Assembly (NCBI RefSeq): GCF_016097415.1
Contig: NZ_JAEHGE010000001.1
Location: forward strand, 1,098,914-1,162,913
Source of the DNA: a sulfur-oxidizing endosymbiont of Gigantopelta aegis
GTDB taxonomy: Bacteria; Pseudomonadota; Gammaproteobacteria; GRL18
DNA: 64,000 nt
Direction: 5' to 3'
The notes beneath the pieces are model-generated. The model was not told the origin of the DNA and ran no database searches. It saw only the letters and a list, made by a program, of their open reading frames with translations. The translations under genes and the position numbers were made by a program. Below, piece after piece: positions 20,302 to 29,763 of the stretch (position 1 is the stretch's first letter; each line of letters opens with the position of its first letter).

Positions 20302-21165
20302 TTAAGCTATTTCCTGCTGTATTTCATAATCGACTGGTGACAAATAATCATTAGCCGAATGAAGTCGCTCCCGATTATAAAATACCTCAATATATTCAAA
20401 TATTGCCTGCTTTGCTTCTACTCTGGTTTTGAATCGACAATGGTGCGTCAATTCAGTTTTCAAACTATGAAAGAAGCTCTCTGATACAGCATTGTCCCAG
20501 CAATTTCCTTTGCGGCTCATAGACTGAATTATGTTATGATCCGACAATATTTTTCTATGACTATCAGAGGCATATTGGCTACCTCGGTCAGTATGCCAAA
20601 GCAATCCATCCATTGGTTTACGCTTCCATATGGCCATCAGTAAAGCATCATTGACTAGCTTGGCTTTCATTCGCTCATCCATCGACCAGCCAACAATTTG
20701 CCTAGAGAATAAGTCAATGACAACCGCTAAATATAACCAGCCTTCCTTGGTGGCAATATAGGTAATATCACCCACATAGTAGCGATCAGGTTGAGAGACA
20801 GTAAACTCTCTTTCCAGTAAATTTGGAGATATACGCTTATTATGCTTGGAATTAGTCGTCGCTTTAAAGCGTCTCTTCGTTTTACAAAACAAACCGGCTT
20901 TTTTCATTAATCGACCAATTCTCCGGCGGCTTATATGAACGCCTTTTTTTCAGCCAGTTTTCTTTTAAGACGACGGGTTCCATAAGTCTTGCGACTGTCT
21001 TCAAACAGTTTTTTAGCTGCTCAGTAAGCGCTTCATTTTCTTTCTCTCTATCCGTTTTAGGAGAGCTAACCCAATCATAATAGCAACTACGGAAACATCC
21101 ATAAAACGGCACAGAATCGTTACCGGGTAATCTTTAGCCTGATCAGTTATCCATGCGTACTTCAC
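20302..21165 (-). pseudogene. IS3-family orfB transposase, copy 2, frameshifted
   Basis: The C-terminal 201 residues form an open DDE domain ([34 protein letters not shown]). The N-terminal part is separated by a frameshift in the T-run at 20944, seven T against five in most copies. In all copies the run in GCTAAAAAACTG appears one A short of the frame expected for IS3 orfB proteins ([21 protein letters not shown]). Confidence 0.85.
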
Positions 21166-21463
21166 AAAGTTTCCCTTGCAAAGTACGCTGTGGCCTTTTT
21201 AATAAATCACGCTCCTGAATCACTTTTGCCAATTCTTTTTTCAGACGTTTTACTTCATCATAAATGTGTTCATCACTTCTATTGGCTACCGTCTTCACCG
21301 GTTTGGAATATTTACTGATCCAGGTATGTAGAGTATTTACATTAACACCTAGCTCCCTGGCAGTCTGAGAAACGGGTTGATCCGTCTCATTAGCTAATTT
21401 GACAGCTGATTCTTTAAATTCTGATGTATAGCTTTTATTCGGTTTTTTTGTTTGATCATTCAT
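21143..21463 (-). CDS. IS3-family orfA (DNA-binding HTH protein), copy 2
   Basis: The frame opens MNDQTKKPNKSYTSEFKES and contains a helix-turn-helix (QTARELGVNVNTLHTWISKY) and a leucine-zipper-like stretch (VKRLKKELAKVIQERDLL). The final residues after RDLLK are out of the expected frame. A -1 shift in the A-run TTAAAAAGG would give [10 protein letters not shown], the usual orfA ending. This could be the programmed -1 frameshift site that makes the OrfAB fusion in IS3 elements, or a base missing from the run. Confidence 0.8.
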   Translation of the reverse strand: MNDQTKKPNKSYTSEFKESAVKLANETDQPVSQTARELGVNVNTLHTWISKYSKPVKTVANRSDEHIYDEVKRLKKELAKVIQERDLLKRPQRTLQGKLCEVRMDN

Positions 21464-21634
21464 TTTAGGTCACACTTTTTATCTTTTAGTTATTTTAAGT
21501 TGTGTGTCCGGTTAAGTATAGCCACATTATTACTAAGCAAGTTAGTAATAATCTGCTGTAATCGGTTTTTGTCACCGATCAGTACTAAATGTCTATCAAT
21601 ATTAAATTCTGAACGTAGAATTAAACGTAAGCGC

Positions 21635-23205
21635 TTAACGAACAGCGTTCTTTACCTTTTCCAATTCTGATTTTTTAAAATTCCAGGGAAGCAATGCTTC
21701 CAGCTTTTCAACCGTATCCGCATAAGGTAATTGGGTTAATACATAGACCATATACGTATATGGCTCAATATCATTGGCCTTAGCGGTTTCAATAAAACTA
21801 TAATGAACTGCACTGGCATGTGCACCCTTTGGCGTATCTGAAAATAACCAGGCCTTTCTACCCACGCAGAATGGACGGATAGCATTTTCTGCCAGCACAT
21901 TACTGATATTCAACCGACCATCTTCACAATAAACAGTCAGCTTAGGCCATTGATTATTAATATAGGTGAGTGCTTTTCCTGTCAAGCTGTCGTTCGGCAC
22001 TTTGCCCAGGGTGTTATCGACCCATGTTCTTATTTTCTCAAGAAGCGGCAGGCTCTGTTTCTGACGAACCTTAAATTTTTCATTAACACTGGCTTCTTTT
22101 ATCTCACGCTCAATTAAATACAGCTTATTGATATGGGCCAGTGCCACATCGGCTTTTGTAGGCTTTTGATTGCTCTTTTTTTCTTTGGTTGTGCCGTCTG
22201 AGAATCTTTGAATTTACGGCGAGTGTGATCCCAGCAGCCGACCGATGTGGCATTATTTTGTGCACACACGGCATTGTAACCGGCATAGCCATCGGTTTGC
22301 AGATAGCCGCTAAAGCCATCAAGCAGGCGCAGTGGTACTTCCTTCTTACGAGAAGGATCGTATTCAAACAGCACACTGGGTTGTCCAGGTGGCCCGCCAC
22401 GACTGACCCACATGTATTTGTTCGAATGAGCACTGAGTCCCGGCTCTTTTAATACTTTGAGCACCGTTTCATCCATTTGGATGATGTCACCCGACAGTTG
22501 ATGTTCTCGCATGAGGTTGATGAGCGGCTGGAACTGATGAGCCAGTTTAATAGCCCAATTGGCCATGGTGGCTCGGGTTATATCGCCGCCATAGCGTGAT
22601 AATATGCCTTCCATTCGATACAGAGGCAAACCATCGGCATATTTTGAGATAATGATGTGTGCCATCAGGTGAATACTGCCCATTGATTTAGGTAATGGAT
22701 GTTTTGGCATGACCGCAGCTTTCATTGAACGACTGTCTGTGTCATTGGTGCCTGCAAAGACGGCTTTTTCCTGGAAGTATTCCAGTATTTGGACTTTAGC
22801 TGGAATGATATCCAGCTCTTCTCTGACTTTAGTGTAAAAACCTCAATGGCACCGGCTTTTTCTTCATCTGTCAGATCGATGAAGACAGGGACTCTTGGAA
22901 TAGTCTTTGAGAAAGGCTTCCTGCCTGTTTTTTCTTTCTTCTTAGGCGAAGTGGTTTTAGGTTCAGGGAGCCCCTCATCGTCAGCCGCCTGCTCAGCTTC
23001 ATCAAATAAGCGTTCCTGACCATCACTTTTTTCACTGCTGGGTGCAAAGCGTTTACTACGAGCCAGACGAAGGGCTTCTTCCAGTATTTTTATACGGTGG
23101 TTTTTCTGTTCAATGACACTCAACAATTCATTCTTGTCCGCGTGTGAAAAAGCGGAAAATATAGAGTCGTTTTTGTGGATTCAGCCTTGTTTTGCATGGC
23201 TTTAT
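21635..23205 (-). pseudogene. tnpC: IS66 tnpC transposase, multiply frameshifted
   Basis: Segments in order: a coiled-coil N-terminus (SVIEQKNHRIKILEEALRLARSKRFAPSSEK), then HPLPKSMGSIHLMAHIIISKYADGLPLYRME, the catalytic region (IIQMDETVLKVL, LQTDGYAGYNAV, GCWDHTRRKF) and the C-terminal ENAIRPFCVGRKAWLFSDTPKGA. Breaks lie near 23175, 22840 and 22150. The first two are restored by one extra T in a T-run. Confidence 0.85.
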
Positions 23206-23231
23206 TATAACAAAAAATAGACTAAAAGTAC

Positions 23232-23597
23232 TTAAAATACAGACTCATAATGCAATTTCTTATGCGGTTTCATGACACTGATATCATAGCCGTCTAATAG
23301 CCAGTTGATTTGTTGTCCGGTGATATTCATCAGGTCATCTTCACCCTTTGGCCATTTGAACTTTTCTTCTGAGAGACTTTTGTAATAGAGTACAAAACCG
23401 GTATTATCCCAGAAGAGGCATTTAATTTTATTACGCTGACGATTGGTAAAGGCATACAGATGGCCTGCAAAAGGATTATGACCTAATTCACATTCAACAA
23501 TGGCACTGAGGCCAATAAAACTTTTACGAAAATCAACAGGCTTCAGATAGAGATACACCTGTGGCAGGCTGAGTGATGGACGTATGGCTGACTTCAT
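23232..23597 (-). CDS. tnpB: IS66 TnpB accessory protein
   Basis: 121 residues with the family signature VYLYLKPVDFRKSFIGLSA and LFWDNTGFVLYYKSLSEEKFKWP, the expected length for TnpB of IS66. It overlaps tnpA by 4 bases (ATGA). It is required with TnpA and TnpC for IS66 transposition; its biochemical role is unclear. Confidence 0.9.
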   Translation of the reverse strand: MKSAIRPSLSLPQVYLYLKPVDFRKSFIGLSAIVECELGHNPFAGHLYAFTNRQRNKIKCLFWDNTGFVLYYKSLSEEKFKWPKGEDDLMNITGQQINWLLDGYDISVMKPHKKLHYESVF

Positions 23598-23923
23598 TGG
23601 AACAGTCCTGCTAATTGTTTTACCAGCTGTACATTATCGGCAGTCACTCCTTCAATGCGTAGCTGATTGGGTAATTCTACAATTAATGCTGAGGTGCGGG
23701 CTGAATAGTGTTTCGGGGAGGATAGTTGAATAAAACCATTCCCCTTTGTCATCGCACTGGTTTGCGTTGTTGCACCCAGCAACTTACGCTTGTAATAGCC
23801 AAAACGTTTGATGGATAGCCCATGTTCCTGACAATAGGATGCCTGGCTGATACTGTTTTCATTCCATTGATTAACGTGGTCTTGCCAAAATTGTTTTGAG
23901 TTGGCTTGGGTTTCTGGTTTCAT
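23594..23923 (-). CDS. tnpA: IS66 TnpA accessory protein
   Basis: 109 residues. The N-terminus has a helix-turn-helix-like region (WNENSISQASYCQEHGLSIKRFGYYKRKL), as in IS66 TnpA proteins. It is the first gene of the element, close to its left end at 24007, and overlaps tnpB. Confidence 0.85.
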   Translation of the reverse strand: MKPETQANSKQFWQDHVNQWNENSISQASYCQEHGLSIKRFGYYKRKLLGATTQTSAMTKGNGFIQLSSPKHYSARTSALIVELPNQLRIEGVTADNVQLVKQLAGLFQ

Positions 23924-25401
23924 TGATATGTCTCATAATTAATCGATGGATTGATTATGAGGCAGGGGAGATATTTTTTGAATAACGCTAGATGGTTAAG
24001 CGCTTACAATTAAACCTTTATCTTTCGCGTCTTCAGTAAAAAGTTCCAGTGTTTCATTAAGCAAATTATTTGGACGAAAGGCCTGTTTTTCCAGAGTTAA
24101 CTTGCCTGATTCAAATTTTGAAAAGTCGAGAATTTCGTTGATAATAATTAATAAGGATTTTCCTGAACGCTGAACTGTTTTGAGCAGTTTGTTTTGCCTT
24201 GCAGACAATTTTGTACGTAATAATATTTCAACCATCCCTAGAACACCATTCATTGGAGTGCGAATTTCATGACTGATGGTGGCCATAAATTCACTTTTAA
24301 CCAAGTTTGCTTTTTCTGCAATATTCTTTGCTTGTAGTGCTTCAATGGTGATACTTTGTAGCTCCTGATTTTTTTTGTAGAGGTCTTTGGTGCGATCAGC
24401 TACTTCAGTTTCAAGGCGTTGACTATAGCTTGCTAATTGACTGTCACGCTGTTGTATTTCATTGAGCATTTCATTAAATACATCGACCAAAGTACCATAC
24501 TCATCACCGCTAATTTTACGCGCACGAATATTATATTTTTTTTCTAGTGAGACAGATTTCATGGTTTGCATTAATTCTGTAAGTGGTGTCGTAAAGGCTT
24601 TTTGCAGTTTGGTTGAAATGATTATCACGATTAAAAATGAGATAAAAGCAATGGTCGCAATGAGTTTGTAAAAATTATTTAAGCGTTTTATTAAAGCATT
24701 TTGCTGATAAATAATATTAATTGAACCAATCTCTTCACCCTGAAGTTTAATTGACCGTTTAATGAGGTAATAGGTATCATTAATGTTTGTTCTAGCCTTA
24801 TTGTCACATTGCCAGGTAGCAATATTGAGTTTTTTAAAAGAGGCTTTGTTTTGATAATCAGGTGTTATATATTGACTGAAAAGTTGACCGTTACTGTCAC
24901 ATAAGTTTGTCATAACAATGTCTGGATGTTTACTAAGTGCCTTAAGCATTTCCATGGTGGCATCCATGTCATAAAAAGCCATTGCTGCAGCACTATTCCA
25001 ACCGACGACATCAGCGAGGGTCGTTAATTCATCGATGGAATTGGTATTCGCCCGTTGTGTTTCATTATAAATGATTGCCGATGAGACTAAAAACAAGCCG
25101 ATAGCAGATGCAATACTCATCATCAGTATCAATTTGAACTTAACAGACCAGTTTTTAAACTTTGTAAACATTATATTTTTACTCATTAATGGACTGAGTG
25201 AGTAGGGGGTAATTTATATAGATATAGATAATATTATATTATTAGCAATATCTAATGTATATAGGGGCTTACCTAGGCTAATTGAAAATAAGTGTATAGG
25301 GAATCTATCGTTTATTGACTTTTTTTAGAAAGGGAGAATGTTAATTGTTGTTAGTAAGGGTTATCGCATGTTTTTACATAATAACATACGATATAAAAAC
25401 C

Positions 25402-26052
25402 TTATTTAGCCGCTTTTTTCAGCATACCATGTTGTACGGCCATAACTGCTGCCTCAACTCTAGAATGAATATTGAGTTTACGCAAAATAGCTTTGACGTG
25501 TAATTTTACCGTACCATCAGAGATATCCAGGTTACGGGCAATCACTTTATTGCTTTGGCCTTCAGCCAGTAAAAATAGAATTTCTGTTTCTCTGGGTGTT
25601 AATTCAGAAAAGGGGCTGGGTTCAGGGGCTGGGGGAATATGTCCCTGAACAACTTTAGCAAGGATTGGCGTTAAATCAGGTGCAACAACGGTCTTACCCT
25701 CATGAATATCTTGTAAAGCTGTAACCAGCTCATCAGGTTGCATACCTTTAAGTAAAAAGCCTTGCGCACCACATTGCAGGGCTTCGATTAAGTCCCGCTC
25801 ATCATCAACCGTAGTAAGGATGGCAATGGGCATTTTTTCGCCTTGCTCACGCAATTTTTTTAACACTTCAATGCCATCCATATCAGGCATACGCATATCT
25901 AGGAGGACCACATCGGGTTTTTTCTCACTAACGATGTTTAAGCCCTCCTGACCGCTGCCGGCACTGGCGATGACTTCGATCCCCATTCGTTCCAATAGAC
26001 CCTGCAAGCCTGCACGGAAAAGGGTGTGATCATCAATTAATAATACTCGCAT
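25402..26052 (-). CDS. NarL/FixJ-family response regulator
   Basis: 216 residues. The N-terminal receiver domain has the acidic pocket (VLLIDDHTLF), the phospho-acceptor in DVVLLDMRMPDMDG and the lysine in the GFLLKG segment. The C-terminal LuxR-type helix-turn-helix is ELTPRETEILFLLAEGQSN onward, with DGTVKLHVKAILRKL. It starts 28 bases after the histidine kinase gene and is surely its partner. The pair sits at the end of the dsr accessory cluster, so regulation of sulfur genes is plausible but unproven; a nitrate or redox role is equally possible. Confidence 0.9.
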   Translation of the reverse strand: MRVLLIDDHTLFRAGLQGLLERMGIEVIASAGSGQEGLNIVSEKKPDVVLLDMRMPDMDGIEVLKKLREQGEKMPIAILTTVDDERDLIEALQCGAQGFLLKGMQPDELVTALQDIHEGKTVVAPDLTPILAKVVQGHIPPAPEPSPFSELTPRETEILFLLAEGQSNKVIARNLDISDGTVKLHVKAILRKLNIHSRVEAAVMAVQHGMLKKAAK

Positions 26053-26080
26053 AAGTTATATCTTTATTCGTTAGGTGTCA

Positions 26081-27715
26081 TTAACTGACTAAATTAGGGA
26101 AAAATTTGACCGATTTCTCGACCATCGCCTGGGTTGGAAATGTTAACAGAATTTGCGTGCCCTCACCAGCTTCGGTTTCGATTGAGATATCGCCACCGAT
26201 ACGTCGAGCGCGTTCTTCCATCACACTGATGCCAATATGTTCACCCAGACTATTGGTTAAGTTGGGGTTTTTCATACCAATACCATCATCTTCAATTAAA
26301 ATTTCACATTGTTTATTGTTATAGTTAGGGTTTTTGGGGCTGCGCGCCAAGATACGTACGGCACGTGCTTTACTGTGCTTGCCAACGTTGGCTAAGGATT
26401 CTTGAACGATGCGTACAATTTGAAATTCTTGATCTGATTTTAGATCCATCGACCATTCGTTCTGGAAGAAGATGGAAATATCGTGATTGGACTGAAAATT
26501 AGACACCAGTTGTTCTATGGCAGGAATCAGTCCCTGTTTATTCATGGGGGCTCTAAAGTGCGTAATGAGTCCCCTGACTTCACGATAGGCTTCATCAATG
26601 CTTTCATGTAGACGGGTGACTTCTTCACGCTCTACAGGGATTTTTTCTAAAACATTTTCTTCTAAAATAGTGACCTGGAAGCGTAAGCTGGCTAAGGTTT
26701 GTGCTAAAGAGTCATGTAGTTCATGTGCCAATAGCGTTCTTTCCTTCATCACGGAGTGTTGTCGAGTATCTTTATCCAGCCGTGATTTTTCAATCGCCAT
26801 ACCCAGATGTTTACCGATACTGGTGAGCAATTCTGACAAATCTTCACTCATATAAACATTGGGCTTATCAATGAATAGATTATAAATGCCCAAATGTACG
26901 CCTTGATGCTCCAAAGGCACAGCAATGATTTCGGCATCATTACCATCAAATAAGCGCGTACCAGAAAGTTTGGTACAGGTTTTTATTGATACGTTGCACT
27001 CAACAGAGCCTTGGGTAAGCGAAGTGCCACAGAGACAACGTTTTATGGGAACGTAGCGTTCTTCTCTGACGAACTGATCATTTAAGCCAATAGAGGCGAC
27101 CATTTTTAATTGATCATTATCGGTGCGTAGGCGGACTGTGCCGGCTCGCGCATTAGTTAGGCTCACCAGCATCTGTAAAAAACGGGATAATAAATCATCC
27201 AGATCCTCAGAACGGTTGATGGAGGTGGCTACTTCATAAAGAATATTGAGTGAGTGATTTTTTTCTTCGACTTTATGTATTTGCTTGTCTACTTCCTGTT
27301 GAAATTCAGCAGACAGACTTTGTAATTTGTCACTCAGAGAATTGATATCCACGGCCAATTTGGCAAATTCGCCTTTTTTTGGCATGGGCAGACGTGCAGA
27401 ATAGTCCTTTTTCTTCATTTGCAAAGCCCAATTGCGTAAATGAATAAAAGGGGTGACTAAATCGTGACGAATTAAGAATGAAATACGAAAAATAAAGAAT
27501 AGACCGACCAATAATATAATCATATTTAGCCATAGTAATAAGGTATGGTTATTGATTATTTGATTAAGCGATAGAAAATTTAACCCGGCCAGTATGATAA
27601 GGACATTGCCCAAAGTAATCAGCGGTAAAAATAAACGGCTATACTTCAATTGAATAGGCTGGCGATTTAAGTCTTCAGTTGCTTTTGAGGCTTTCTTTAC
27701 TTGTTCAAGAGGCAT
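26081..27715 (-). CDS. NarX-like sensor histidine kinase with cysteine-bearing GAF domain
   Basis: 544 residues. Two membrane helices near residues 28-50 and 58-80 leave almost no periplasmic loop, unlike NarX, so the signal is probably cytoplasmic. A HAMP-like linker follows, then a GAF domain (about 165-310) with a cysteine cluster (RCLCG, VECNVSIKTC). Then come HisKA_3 (LLAHELHDSLAQTLASLRFQV) and HATPase (EDDGIGM, GEHIGISVMEERARRIGG). The cysteines could bind an Fe-S cluster or sense thiols, which would suit a sulfur oxidiser (inference). It is paired with the regulator at 25402-26052, and dsrR lies 103 bases upstream. Confidence 0.88.
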   Translation of the reverse strand: MPLEQVKKASKATEDLNRQPIQLKYSRLFLPLITLGNVLIILAGLNFLSLNQIINNHTLLLWLNMIILLVGLFFIFRISFLIRHDLVTPFIHLRNWALQMKKKDYSARLPMPKKGEFAKLAVDINSLSDKLQSLSAEFQQEVDKQIHKVEEKNHSLNILYEVATSINRSEDLDDLLSRFLQMLVSLTNARAGTVRLRTDNDQLKMVASIGLNDQFVREERYVPIKRCLCGTSLTQGSVECNVSIKTCTKLSGTRLFDGNDAEIIAVPLEHQGVHLGIYNLFIDKPNVYMSEDLSELLTSIGKHLGMAIEKSRLDKDTRQHSVMKERTLLAHELHDSLAQTLASLRFQVTILEENVLEKIPVEREEVTRLHESIDEAYREVRGLITHFRAPMNKQGLIPAIEQLVSNFQSNHDISIFFQNEWSMDLKSDQEFQIVRIVQESLANVGKHSKARAVRILARSPKNPNYNNKQCEILIEDDGIGMKNPNLTNSLGEHIGISVMEERARRIGGDISIETEAGEGTQILLTFPTQAMVEKSVKFFPNLVS

Positions 27716-27818
27716 AGGGTTACTCAGGAGCCTGTTGCTTTAACAATAGACTCCTCCCGGAAAAGATTCTAATTGGTTTGATGATAACGACTCAACAGAA
27801 GTTTATTCAGTTGGTAGT

Positions 27819-28133
27819 TTATTCTGTAGGAACCTTATAATTAGGATCATTTGGGTTTTTAAAAATAAACTGATTATCTTCACCCTCAATTTCGACATAG
27901 TCGATTTCCATGCCCTTGGTAATTTCCAATAAATCATTGTGAATAATAATGTTGATACCACGTATTTCATAGAGGCTATCATTGTCATTTTTTTTGTCAA
28001 AACCCATTAAGTATTGAAAACCTTTATGGTTTTTATGTTTTGTTACTGCAACACGTAGTGGATCGCTTTCTCCACCACTGTTCTTTATCTGTGCATTGAT
28101 TTGATTGGCTGCGTCTTCAGTCAGTTTTATCAT
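27819..28133 (-). CDS. dsrR: DsrR, A-type (IscA-like) scaffold protein without the cysteines
   Basis: 104 residues with the A-type fold pattern: KLTEDAANQINAQIK, LRVAVTKHKNHKGFQYLMGFD, and YVEIEGEDNQFIFKNPN. The three cysteines that bind Fe-S in IscA are absent, as in DsrR of Allochromatium vinosum, where the protein affects dsr expression rather than cluster assembly. It follows dsrN with a 29-base gap, the usual dsrN-dsrR order. Confidence 0.85.
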   Translation of the reverse strand: MIKLTEDAANQINAQIKNSGGESDPLRVAVTKHKNHKGFQYLMGFDKKNDNDSLYEIRGINIIIHNDLLEITKGMEIDYVEIEGEDNQFIFKNPNDPNYKVPTE

Positions 28134-28162
28134 AGTTCTTCTCGCTTTTGTATTTTAATAGA

Positions 28163-29599
28163 TTAATGACTATTTTTTTGTGTGTTATGAATAAATTGTA
28201 TAAATCGTTGTGCCCAATGATTTTGCTTGGTATCTTGCAAATGTGCATAACAGGCTAAAAGATTTTTATAGACTACTCCGTCATGCTTGCCGTCAATACC
28301 ACTACCACGGTGGATTTTATAGGCATATTCCAATGGTTCAGAAATATTGACCAAATGGGAATAATGAAATTCATGGGCTGATATGGTCATATCTTTATCG
28401 CTGTTATTACTTGGATGATGGTTATTACTTGGATGAAGCGGCCAAGGCATCGCATTGGTTTCACTAAAACGAATCAGACCACGCCCCTGAGGCGTTTCTT
28501 CCATCTTTGCATCAGCGGGTACTATGCCGACCATCTCAACTTGTTGATCTTGCCATAGAATTTTACGGCATAAATACATGAGGCCGCCACATTCTGCATA
28601 AGTCGGCAGGCCATTTTCGATAGCATCAAAAACCGATTGCCGAAAAGATTGATTGGCATGGAGTTCTTTTAAACGCTCTTCCGGGAAGCCACCACCAATA
28701 AATAAACCATCAATGTTTTCTGGTAATAGTTTATCTTTGAGTGAATCCACTTCAATTAACTCAGCCCCAGCTTCTTCCAATGCTTCTAAATCCCCAGGAT
28801 AGTAAAAACCAAAGGCACTATCATTAATATAAGCAAGGCGTATTTGTGTTTTTATGGCCTGTGTATTAGGGCGTGTTTTAATTGCGCTCTTTAAATGCTT
28901 GGGTGAATGCAAATGACTGATTTCAACAATCTTATCCAGGTCAACCTGAGCGGAAATAATATTGCCGATAGCGCTGATTTTTTTTTGTGCTTCACCATCT
29001 TCATTGCTCGGCATGAGCCCTAGGTGGCGCTCTACGATTTCAAGACGTTTATCCTTATGCACTGCACCCAGTACAGCAACATCAGTATAGTGTTCGATGA
29101 CTGCGCGTAACTTGCTTTCATGTCGCGAGCCACCCAATTGGTTTAAAATAACCCCGGCGATTTCAATGCCGGGGTCAAATGATTGATAACCAAGAATGAG
29201 CGGGGCAACTCCACGGGTCATGCCACGGCTGTCTAAAACCAGAATAACGGGGGCATCGACCAATTTTGCAATGGCGGCATTACTATTACTGCCATCTAAA
29301 TCAAGGCCGTCATATAGACCTTTGTTGCCTTCGATCAGACTCATATCACAGGAGGTCATTTTACGTGAGACGAGCTGTAGGATTTCATCCCGGGTCATGG
29401 TGTTGAAATCAAGTGTATAACAGGGAGTTCCAGACGCGCTACCATGCCAAAGTGGATCAATATAGTCAGGCCCTTTTTTAAACGGCTGAACTCGGAGTCC
29501 GCTATTTTTCAGTGCCGCAAGTAGACCAATGGTAATGGTTGTTTTACCGGATGATTTGTGTGCGGCTGAAATAAAAAGTGGGTTTGCTGAAATAGGCAT
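28163..29599 (-). CDS. dsrN: DsrN, sirohaem amidase (CbiA/CobB-type amidotransferase)
   Basis: 478 residues. The N-terminal ATPase domain starts with a P-loop (SAAHKSSGKTTITIGLLAAL). It continues through KKGPDYIDPLWH and MSLIEGNKGLYDG, typical of cobyrinate a,c-diamide synthases. The C-terminal class I glutaminase domain has the nucleophile in YAECGGLMYL. In sulfur oxidisers DsrN amidates sirohaem to the sirohaem amide used by DsrAB. Position next to dsrR and the dsr operon supports this over a cobalamin role. A terminator-like hairpin upstream suggests that it has its own promoter. Confidence 0.9.
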   Translation of the reverse strand: MPISANPLFISAAHKSSGKTTITIGLLAALKNSGLRVQPFKKGPDYIDPLWHGSASGTPCYTLDFNTMTRDEILQLVSRKMTSCDMSLIEGNKGLYDGLDLDGSNSNAAIAKLVDAPVILVLDSRGMTRGVAPLILGYQSFDPGIEIAGVILNQLGGSRHESKLRAVIEHYTDVAVLGAVHKDKRLEIVERHLGLMPSNEDGEAQKKISAIGNIISAQVDLDKIVEISHLHSPKHLKSAIKTRPNTQAIKTQIRLAYINDSAFGFYYPGDLEALEEAGAELIEVDSLKDKLLPENIDGLFIGGGFPEERLKELHANQSFRQSVFDAIENGLPTYAECGGLMYLCRKILWQDQQVEMVGIVPADAKMEETPQGRGLIRFSETNAMPWPLHPSNNHHPSNNSDKDMTISAHEFHYSHLVNISEPLEYAYKIHRGSGIDGKHDGVVYKNLLACYAHLQDTKQNHWAQRFIQFIHNTQKNSH

Positions 29600-29680
29600 A
29601 GTTTAGTAAGTAAGGGCAAACTGAAAGTTTTTCAAGGAGTTAGTTGATTGTATGCTATAGGTTAAGCAATAATCTATGAA

Positions 29681-29711
29681 AAAAAAAGGCCGCATAAGCG
29701 ACCTTTTTTTC
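29681..29711 (-). terminator. Hairpin with T-tract after the 69-residue gene
   Basis: An A-rich run, GGCCGC, a short loop, GCGACC and a T-run form a near-perfect stem flanked by A- and T-tracts on both sides, so it could act in either direction. It lies between the small gene ending at 29764 and dsrN starting at 29599. Confidence 0.7.
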
Positions 29712-29717
29712 GTTATA

Positions 29718-29734
29718 AATAGCCTTAGGCTATT
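29718..29734. promoter_or_regulatory. Palindrome AATAGCCT-T-AGGCTATT, candidate operator
   Basis: Perfect 8-bp arms around one T, 119 bases upstream of dsrN. The core TAGCCT/AGGCTA recurs in the palindrome at 31461-31480 of the same gene cluster. Confidence 0.45.
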
Positions 29735-29763
29735 ACAACAATCCTTGCATTATAACGAAACGA

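Larger units (their letters stand above)
20011..21529 (-). mobile_element. IS3-family element, copy 2, full length (1519 bp)
   Basis: Ends are TGATGTGTCAACACTTTTCC (right) and, read inward from the left end, TAATGTGGCTATACTTAACC. The two match as imperfect inverted repeats. The target duplication TTA occurs at 20008-20010 and 21530-21532. It carries orfA, orfB and a non-coding tail of about 290 bases. It is inserted into the ATP-binding domain of the hybrid kinase. Confidence 0.95.
21627..24007 (-). mobile_element. IS66 element with tnpA, tnpB and tnpC, 2381 bp
   Basis: Both ends read GTAAGCGCTTAAC inward. An 8-bp target duplication AATTAAAC occurs at 21619-21626 and 24008-24015, the duplication length known for IS66. 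It is inserted between the HisKA and HATPase parts of the hybrid kinase. The three-gene layout is classical IS66. Confidence 0.95.
18790..25186 (-). pseudogene. Hybrid sensor histidine kinase (HAMP-HisKA-HATPase-REC-HPt) split by two insertion sequences
   Basis: The gene is in three host pieces: 24008-25186, 21530-21626 and 18790-20010. Removing the IS66 and IS3 elements with one copy of each target duplication gives a continuous frame across both joints (DKGLILRSEFNIDRH and QQIITNLLSNAIKFTEKGE). Domains in order: membrane segment, periplasmic sensor, second membrane segment, HAMP, HisKA ([16 protein letters not shown]), HATPase (NLLSNAIKFT, DDSGIGIPFD, GGTGLGLSIC), receiver (VLVAEDNLVNQELAK, FMDCHMPKVDG) and a C-terminal HPt domain (AHTIKSSSKNLG). 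One extra A near 18890 restores a natural C-terminus ending SELETSD. The layout is BarA-like; the stimulus is unknown. Confidence 0.9.

Noticed and set aside
22189-22452. 87-residue plus-strand frame inside IS66
   Set aside because: Antisense shadow of tnpC with no ribosome site.
28163-29599. Cobyrinic acid a,c-diamide synthase for cobalamin
   Set aside because: The family is the same, but no cobalamin gene is near; the dsrN-dsrR pairing beside dsrAB favours sirohaem amidation.
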